Assembly (NCBI RefSeq): GCF_020097815.1
Contig: NZ_CP083663.1
Location: 1 to 64,000 of the forward strand
Direction: 5' to 3'
Length of the DNA stretch: 64,000 nucleotides
DNA from: Haloprofundus salinisoli
GTDB taxonomy: Archaea > Halobacteriota > Halobacteria > Halobacteriales > Haloferacaceae
Below, one piece after another: positions 58,642 to 64,000 of this stretch. A program made the translations under genes and the position numbers. Positions within the stretch are counted from its first letter, which is position 1. Each line of letters opens with the position of its first letter. The notes below the pieces were generated by a model. That model saw only the letters and a program-made list of their open reading frames with translations. It did no database searches and had not been told where the DNA came from.

Positions 58642-59718
58642 TCACGAGTACCGAATCTCGACGCGCTCGCCCGTTTTTGCGGCCTCGTACGCCGCCGTCG
58701 TCACCTGCACGTCCCGCAGTCCCTCCTCGCCGTCCGGGCCGATTTCCCCGTCCGTGAGCACCGCGTGCGCGAAGTAGTCGAACTCCTCGCGTATCTCGCT
58801 CGTCTCGGGGCCGTCGACTACCGCCCGTACGTCGTCTCTGTAGACGCTCACTCGGCGGGGGTCCTCCGTTCCGAACGCGGAGTCCGACAGTTCGACGTGG
58901 CCCTCTGTTCCCCGAATCGAGAGGTGACCCTCCGTGTGTCCGGAGAACCCGGCGGTGAACGACGCCGTGACGCCGTCGGGGAACTCCAGTTGGAACGCGA
59001 TCTGTTCGTCGACGTCGGCGAAGACGCCCTCGCCTCGCGTCGTCGCGGTGACCGCGACCGGGTCGGCGTCGACGAGGTAGCGAGCGGTGTTCAGCGGGTA
59101 GACGCCGACGTCCATCAGCGCGCCGCCGCCCGCAAGTTCGGCGTCGAGTCGCCACTGGTCGGGACCGCGACCGCCACCGAGCACGTCGAAGGCGAACCCG
59201 CCGTGGAGTTGGAGGGGTTCGCCGACGCCGCCCTCGCGGACGAACTCGCGTAGCCGACGGACCACGGGGTCAAACTGCATCCGGTAGGCGGTCATCAGCG
59301 GCACGTCCGCCTCCTCGCACGCCGTGACGGCGCGTTTCGCTCCGTCGACGGTCGCCGCCAGCGGCTTCTCGGAGAGCACCGCCTTCCCGTTCACCGCCGC
59401 CGTCTCGATGGCTTCGGGGTGGAGCGCGTTCGGGGTGACGACGTAGGCGGCGTCGTAGGCGTCGGTCGCCGCGCCGTCGTGGTACTCCTCGTAAGTGAGG
59501 ACGTGCTCGATACCGTGTTCGCTCGCGGCGTCCTCGGCGTTCTCTGGCGACCCCGTGACGAGCACCGTCGCCTCGGCGTAGTCGGCGTCTGCGATGGCGG
59601 GAAGGGCGGCCTTGCGGCCGAATCCGCCGACGCCGACGACGGCGAACCGGACGGTTCCGTCCGCGCCGGTGTCCCAGTCGCGCCGCGTCAACTCGTCGAA
59701 GTAATCGTGGACGTGCAT
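58642..59718 (-). CDS. Gfo/Idh/MocA-family oxidoreductase
   Basis: A 358-aa NAD(P)-dependent sugar dehydrogenase. FAVVGVGGFGRKAALPAIAD binds the cofactor, EKPLAATVDGAKRAVTACEE contains the EKP motif with the catalytic-type Lys, and AGGGALMDVGVYPLNTARYL is the active-site DxGxH-like loop, here with Tyr in place of His. The C-terminal domain is the usual beta sheet. Substrate unknown, probably a sugar or inositol. Monocistronic. Confidence 0.9.
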   Translation of the reverse strand: MHVHDYFDELTRRDWDTGADGTVRFAVVGVGGFGRKAALPAIADADYAEATVLVTGSPENAEDAASEHGIEHVLTYEEYHDGAATDAYDAAYVVTPNALHPEAIETAAVNGKAVLSEKPLAATVDGAKRAVTACEEADVPLMTAYRMQFDPVVRRLREFVREGGVGEPLQLHGGFAFDVLGGGRGPDQWRLDAELAGGGALMDVGVYPLNTARYLVDADPVAVTATTRGEGVFADVDEQIAFQLEFPDGVTASFTAGFSGHTEGHLSIRGTEGHVELSDSAFGTEDPRRVSVYRDDVRAVVDGPETSEIREEFDYFAHAVLTDGEIGPDGEEGLRDVQVTTAAYEAAKTGERVEIRYS

Positions 59719-59835
59719 ACGCCGCGTACGGCGGCCAAGACAAAAGTGATACTTCGATAATCGGTCGAACCCGGCTGTCGAGTCGGTGAAATCCGCTGCG
59801 GCGACGAGTCGGCGGGGGTCCAGAAATGGGCGGGG

Positions 59836-60480
59836 TCAGATGTCGGCACGAAGCAGGTTGTACGCCACGAGCAGCCACGCCGTCGCGTACGCGCCGACGA
59901 ACAGCAGGCCGCCGAAGAGACCGTTGAGGCCGTAGAAGATGGCACCCTGTGAGATGGAGGGACCGGTGCCGGCGAAGGCGACGCCGGCGAGGCGGAGTTC
60001 GGGCGCTTTCGCCCACCCGCTCACCAGCAGCGCGATGCCGAGCGGTAGCGACGCCCCGATGAAGCCGACGTTACCGACGAGGAAGCCGTAGGCGGCGTAC
60101 TGCGAGAGCGCCGTCATTCCCGCCACGTCGAACGCGAACTGTGCGCCGGCGCTGACGAGGCTGAGCACCATCCCGCCGCCGGTGCCGAGCACACCCAACC
60201 ACCAGTAGATGCCCCCCGCATCCTCGTGGTACAGTACGAACCCAACGAGCGCGACGAACAGCAGGAGGATGCCCGCGACGAGCGCGAGTTGGTCGGCGAG
60301 AAAGACGGTGTTCTGTACGTCGAAGACGACATCGCCACCGGCGGTCACGTCAGTGAGCGCCTGTCGGAGCAGACCCGCGGTGACGAGAAGCGTGCCGAGC
60401 AACGCTGCGACGCCTGAGACGCGCCGCGACGTTCGGTTCGACCGGCGGTTCTCCCTGTCTGAGATGGTAGTATTGGCCAC
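59836..60480 (-). CDS. Six-helix membrane protein of unknown function
   Basis: A 214-aa protein with a charged Arg-rich start (NRRSNRTSRR) and about six hydrophobic helices, including GVAALLGTLLVTAGLLRQAL, LALVAGILLLFVALVGFVLY and YAAYGFLVGNVGFIGASLPL. The general form recalls DUF998/DUF4386-type proteins, but I do not claim either. Stands alone between two minus-strand genes. Confidence 0.65.
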   Translation of the reverse strand: MANTTISDRENRRSNRTSRRVSGVAALLGTLLVTAGLLRQALTDVTAGGDVVFDVQNTVFLADQLALVAGILLLFVALVGFVLYHEDAGGIYWWLGVLGTGGGMVLSLVSAGAQFAFDVAGMTALSQYAAYGFLVGNVGFIGASLPLGIALLVSGWAKAPELRLAGVAFAGTGPSISQGAIFYGLNGLFGGLLFVGAYATAWLLVAYNLLRADI

Positions 60481-60703
60481 GGTGTATCAACCGAATCACT
60501 CGGTGGGGACTATCCGAGCGTTAGGCTGGAGGGACCATAAATCCGCGACCGATTCGCCGGTCGGACGCTCCCCTCCGCATTCAACGAGCGTCGAAAAGAG
60601 CGCGAGGAACCAGCAGAACTCCGCGTCGAGCGACCGACGAAAACCGCGGTCGCACCGGGTAGCGAACCGAGTCCGCGTTCTCACGGGCGCGCCGTCTCCG
60701 TCG

Positions 60704-62236
60704 CTACTCGTCTTTCGTCTTGATGTCCGCCGACAGCCCCTGCGCCATCTGGATGTCGTAGGAGTTGTTGAGCGTCCACGCGGTGCGCTCGGTGACGGCT
60801 TCGATGATCTCGCGGGCCGAGGGGTAGCCGTTGCCGGACTTCTTGACGCCGCCGAACGGGAGGTGGACCTCCGCGCCGATGCACGGGAGGTTCCCGTAGG
60901 CGAGGCCGACCTCCGCGTAGTCGCGGAAGTAGTTGATCTGGCGGTAGTCCTCGGAGATGATGGCCCCAGCGAGGCCGTACTCGGTGTCGTTTTGAATCTC
61001 GACGGCCTCCTCGATGTCGCCGTCGTACTTCAGGAGTGCGACGTGCGGGCCGAACACTTCCTCGTGCGTGCAGCGGAGGTCCTCGTAGGGGTCCGCCTCG
61101 TAGACGAACGGACCGATCCAGTTGCCCTCCTCGTGGCCGTCGGGAATCTCCGACTCGTCGAGTTCGGTGCGGTCGACGAGGACGTTGACGCCCTCTTCTT
61201 TCGCCAGCTCGTTGTACTTCGAGACCTTCTCTTTGTGTCCGGGCTCGATGAGCGGCCCCATGAACGTGTCCTCGCTCAGCGGGTCGCCGACGGCGACATC
61301 CTCGGCGATGTCGACGAAGCGCTCCTTGAACTCGTCGTAGACGTCGGCGTGGACGACGAGGCGTTCGGAGGAGACGCAGCGCTGGCCGGTCGTCTTGAAC
61401 GACGACATGACGGCGGAGTGAACGGCCGTGTCCATGTCCGCCTTCTCGGTGATGACGATGTTGTTCTTGCCGCCCATCTCGGCGGCGACGAGTTTACCGG
61501 GTTCGCCGCCGACCTTCGAGGCGATCTTCTGGCCGACTTCGGCGCTGCCCGTGAAGAGGACGGTGTCGACGCGGGAGTCCTCGACGATGGCGTTACCGGC
61601 GTCGCCGAAGCCCTGCACCATGTTGAACACGCCCTCGGGGATGCCGGCGTCTTCGAACATCTCGGCGATGATCTGGCCGCACCACGGCGTCTGCTCGGCG
61701 GGCTTCCAGACGACCGTGTTCCCCTCGACGAGCGCGACGGCCATGTGCCAAAACGGGATGGCCACGGGGAAGTTCCACGGCGTGATACAGCCGATGACGC
61801 CGCGCGGCTTGCGGCGCATGTAGGCGTCCTTGCTCGGAATCTCGGAGGGGACCACGTCGCCCTTGGGGTGGCGGGCGTCGCCGGCGGCCCACTCGATCAT
61901 GTGGTACGCCTCGATGACGTCGGCTTTCCCCTCTGAGATCTCCTTGCCGCACTCTTTCGTGACGATTTCGGCGAGTTCGTCGGTGCGCTCGCGGAGTTCG
62001 TGGTAGATGTCCCAGAGGTACTCCGCGCGGTCGATGTACGAGAGCGCGCGCCACTCCTCGAACGCCTCCTCGGCCTCGCCGAGCGCGCGGTCCACGTCCG
62101 CCTCGGTGCCGCGGCGGAACTCGCCGAGCGTCTCGCCCGTCGCCGGGTTCGTGCTCTCGAACGTCTCCGTTCCCTCGCCGTCGGTCCACTCTCCGGCGAT
62201 GTACTGCTGGTAGATGTCGCCCGTCTGTTGGCTCAT
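60704..62236 (-). CDS. Aldehyde dehydrogenase
   Basis: A 510-aa NAD(P)-dependent aldehyde dehydrogenase. GCITPWNFPVAIPFWHMAVA is the cofactor-side motif, FTGSAEVGQKIASKVGG the GxxxxG turn, and AAEMGGKNNIVITEKADMD carries the general-base Glu. KTTGQRCVSSERLVVH holds the nucleophile Cys. The length is normal for the class. The aldehyde is unknown; semialdehydes and glyceraldehyde are typical for relatives. A TATA-like box precedes it (62264-62272). Monocistronic. Confidence 0.94.
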   Translation of the reverse strand: MSQQTGDIYQQYIAGEWTDGEGTETFESTNPATGETLGEFRRGTEADVDRALGEAEEAFEEWRALSYIDRAEYLWDIYHELRERTDELAEIVTKECGKEISEGKADVIEAYHMIEWAAGDARHPKGDVVPSEIPSKDAYMRRKPRGVIGCITPWNFPVAIPFWHMAVALVEGNTVVWKPAEQTPWCGQIIAEMFEDAGIPEGVFNMVQGFGDAGNAIVEDSRVDTVLFTGSAEVGQKIASKVGGEPGKLVAAEMGGKNNIVITEKADMDTAVHSAVMSSFKTTGQRCVSSERLVVHADVYDEFKERFVDIAEDVAVGDPLSEDTFMGPLIEPGHKEKVSKYNELAKEEGVNVLVDRTELDESEIPDGHEEGNWIGPFVYEADPYEDLRCTHEEVFGPHVALLKYDGDIEEAVEIQNDTEYGLAGAIISEDYRQINYFRDYAEVGLAYGNLPCIGAEVHLPFGGVKKSGNGYPSAREIIEAVTERTAWTLNNSYDIQMAQGLSADIKTKDE

Positions 62237-62263
62237 ACTGTGACAAAATTTGCGAAGGGAGAA

Positions 62264-62272
62264 CGTAAAAAG
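62264..62272 (-). promoter_or_regulatory. TATA-like box of aldehyde dehydrogenase
   Basis: CTTTTTACG on the minus strand lies 28-36 bp before the ATG at 62236. Confidence 0.55.
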
Positions 62273-62396
62273 TCACCCGGTCACGGAAGGGGTCGCCGGG
62301 TCGTCTCCCCGCCGAGACGCCGACTGTCCGTTCGACGGACCGGTCGGTGACTGAACAGGCAGAGCCATCATACGTCTGGACGACGACTGCGTGCAT

Positions 62397-62828
62397 ATGG
62401 ACGAACACTCCATCGAAGACGCACCGGAGTCGCTGGACGAACCCGCACTGCGACGGATTCGGGCGGTAGCGACGTTCTTGGACGAATCAGTGGAGATTCC
62501 GGGAATCGGCTACCGGATCGGGGCAGACCCAATTCTCGGCGTGCTTCCGGTCGCCGGTGACCTCGTCTCGGCGGGCCTCTCGGTGTACATCGTCGCGGAG
62601 GCGGCGAACCTCGGCGTGCCGCTGACGACGCTCGTCCGGATGCTCGCCAACGTCGCCGTCGACACCGTCGTCGGCTCGGTGCCCGTCATCGGCACGCTGT
62701 TCGACGCCGTGTTCAAAGCGAACGTGAAGAACGTGAAGTTGGTCGAAGACCACCTCGAATCGGTGGCGGCGTCGGCGGACGACGGGTTCGAACGGGGACC
62801 GGTGAAGATCGAAATCGACGAGGAGTGA
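62397..62828 (+). CDS. DUF4112-family membrane protein
   Basis: A 143-aa protein. RIRAVATFLDESVEIPGIGY, then GADPILGVLPVAGDLVSAGL and VAVDTVVGSVPVIGTLFDAV are the DUF4112 hallmarks, with two to three hydrophobic helices. KANVKNVKLVEDHLES ends the domain. Function unknown. The ATG at 62397 is preferred to a GTG two codons upstream. Convergent with the kinase gene. Confidence 0.88.
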   Translation: MDEHSIEDAPESLDEPALRRIRAVATFLDESVEIPGIGYRIGADPILGVLPVAGDLVSAGLSVYIVAEAANLGVPLTTLVRMLANVAVDTVVGSVPVIGTLFDAVFKANVKNVKLVEDHLESVAASADDGFERGPVKIEIDEE

Positions 62829-62858
62829 CCCGAACGCGCCGCCGACGGCGACTCCCGA

Positions 62859-63656
62859 CTACGACGCGCGCTTCTCTATCTCGCCTTTGACCGCCGCGGC
62901 GTCGAAGTCGTGGTCGGGTCGGATGTTGACGAAGTCGAGAAACTCCAGCGCCGCGAGCACGTCTTCGGTCGAGTACGCCGAGAGCGCGGCGTCGACGGTC
63001 GTCGGCGCGCCGATGAGCGGCTCCAGCGCGGCCAGCCCGCAGGCGATGTCGTACGACCGGGCGTCGTCGCGGCCGTCCTCGCTGACGCTCGTCGCGTCGA
63101 TGAAGTAGAGCTCGCCGTCGAGGATGAGCACGTTCTCGCCGCGCAGGTCGCCGTGGGCGAGGCCGTTGTCGTGCAGCGTCTTCAGCGCCGCGAAGAGGTC
63201 CGGTGCGAGTGCGGCCTCCCGCTCGCGGTCTAACTCGTCGAGCGACCGGAACTCGGGGAGATACTCGAGGACGACGACGCCGAACCCGTCGATTTCGAGC
63301 GCTTCGACGGGCTCGGGCGCGTTGATGCCGATCTCGCGCATCCGTTTCGTCGCCTCCAGTTCGTGCTCGGCCATCTGGTAGGGGGTTCCGAAGTGCTCGA
63401 AGAAGCCTTCCGTGCCGCTGGAGAACGCGCCGAGGTTCCGACCCGTCGTGAAGATGGTGTGGACCAGCGAGTTCTGTTTGCTGATGACCTTGACGAACCA
63501 CTCGTCGTCCAACACGAACGGTGTCGACAGCCAGTTATCCGCGTCGAGGAAACGGACGTGAACCTCCTCTCGGCCGAGTCGCTCCGCGAGCGTGCGGACG
63601 ACCCCTTCGAGACGGCCCCAGTCGATTCGGCCGCGGACCAGACGGCGGAGTTCCAT
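62859..63656 (-). CDS. RIO-like protein kinase
   Basis: A 265-aa atypical kinase. Lys 56 (WFVKVIS) is the ATP Lys, HGDLRGENVLI gives catalytic Asp 170 and metal Asn 175, and Asp 187 is in YFIDATS, where most kinases have DFG or RIO kinases DFP. The N-terminal segment (RIDWGRLEGVVRTLAERL) is not a RIO winged helix. It may phosphorylate a protein or a small molecule. The ATG at 63656 is preferred to the frame upstream, which is not conserved-looking. A TTACTTATTG box lies upstream on the minus strand. Confidence 0.8.
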   Translation of the reverse strand: MELRRLVRGRIDWGRLEGVVRTLAERLGREEVHVRFLDADNWLSTPFVLDDEWFVKVISKQNSLVHTIFTTGRNLGAFSSGTEGFFEHFGTPYQMAEHELEATKRMREIGINAPEPVEALEIDGFGVVVLEYLPEFRSLDELDREREAALAPDLFAALKTLHDNGLAHGDLRGENVLILDGELYFIDATSVSEDGRDDARSYDIACGLAALEPLIGAPTTVDAALSAYSTEDVLAALEFLDFVNIRPDHDFDAAAVKGEIEKRAS

Positions 63657-63798
63657 CGATATGTGGGACGGGGGCGAGCGCAATAAGTAACGCCCCGAGG
63701 AGACGGCGACACGACAGCGGGGAGACAGTCTCGACAGCGAGTTCGAATTCATCACGGTCGTTCGCTGACTTTATCACTCGTCTCCTCGCACCCTGGGT

Positions 63799-64000
63799 AT
63801 GGACTTCGAACTCTCTGCGGAACACCGGATGATTCGCGACAGCGTCCGGGAGTTCTGCGAGGAGGAGATCGCCCCCATCGCACAGGAGGTCGAGAACGAA
63901 CACCGCTTCCCCGCGGAGGTGTTCGAGGAACTCGGCGAACTCGACATGATGGGCGTCCCCATCTCCGAGGAGTACGGCGGTCTCGGCGGCGACCAGTTGA
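63799..64000 (+). CDS. Acyl-CoA dehydrogenase, N-terminal part (cut by the window edge)
   Basis: The first 67 residues of an acyl-CoA dehydrogenase: MDFELSAEHRMIRDSVREFC, then IAPIAQEVENEHRFPAEVFE and PISEEYGGLGGDQL. The gene continues beyond 64000. It is the third acyl-CoA dehydrogenase in the window and is similar to the one at 31112 in this part. Whether it keeps the catalytic Glu cannot be seen. Confidence 0.88.
   Translation, partial: MDFELSAEHRMIRDSVREFCEEEIAPIAQEVENEHRFPAEVFEELGELDMMGVPISEEYGGLGGDQL

Overview
The window is high-GC DNA from a halophilic archaeon (class Halobacteria). The predicted proteins are rich in Asp and Glu and poor in Lys. The gene set is archaeal: transcription factor E, RNase P component 4, Trm56, a UbiA prenyltransferase with the D-rich motifs of archaeal lipid synthesis, the archaeal-type mevalonate decarboxylase, and several haloarchaea-only families (HalOD1, DUF5798, DUF5803, DUF7344 types). 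Many genes look leaderless, with a TATA-like box about 25 bp before the start codon. I cannot name the genus from the sequence alone.

Layout. 0-6.2 kb is housekeeping: aminotransferase, SurE, cysteine synthase, CoA-binding protein, a KaiC/RecA-like ATPase and UbiA. At 6.25 kb a tRNA-Arg(UCG) gene opens an accessory island of about 3.5 kb. The island holds a methyltransferase, a VOC protein, an HxlR regulator divergent from a DUF6069-like membrane protein, and the wreck of a GH15 glucoamylase/trehalase. Diverged copies of the tRNA 3' end at 7.98 kb and 9.75 kb mark old integration boundaries. 10.8-20.5 kb is one catabolic and transport block on the minus strand. It carries a TAXI-type TRAP transporter, a succinyl-CoA-type CoA-transferase, a MaoC hydratase like itaconyl/mesaconyl-CoA hydratases, an unusual acyl-CoA dehydrogenase, an MmgE/PrpD protein, an SDR and a universal stress protein, with a perfect 18-bp palindrome in the leading promoter.

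20.6-31 kb mixes metabolism (kynureninase, an AIR-synthase-family protein, MFS, a Pro-1 tautomerase, NDH-2-like flavoprotein) with isoprenoid genes (mevalonate decarboxylase, phytoene/squalene synthase). 31.1-37 kb holds an acyl-CoA dehydrogenase and then nuoB, a cytochrome oxidase subunit I gene and a fused nuoCD, with no other complex I subunits. 37-46.4 kb has MscS, YhbY, RNase P component 4, two glycosyltransferases, and two tandem secreted subtilases followed by a BsuPI-like protease-inhibitor domain and an Lrp regulator.

46.5-58.4 kb is mostly information processing and regulation: Trm56, TFE-DUF2110-DUF5803 in an overlapping operon, CinA-like protein, HalOD1, ATP-NAD kinase family, AbrB-PhoU, a LEA14-like protein with an odd tail, SRPBCC and nitrilase. 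The right end has a Gfo/Idh/MocA dehydrogenase, an aldehyde dehydrogenase, a RIO-like kinase and the start of a third acyl-CoA dehydrogenase cut by the window edge. The best candidates for new biology are the nuoB-cox1-nuoCD cassette, the subtilase/inhibitor cluster, and the CoA-dependent dicarboxylate-type pathway with its palindrome-controlled promoter. No CRISPR array, rRNA or intact insertion sequence was seen.
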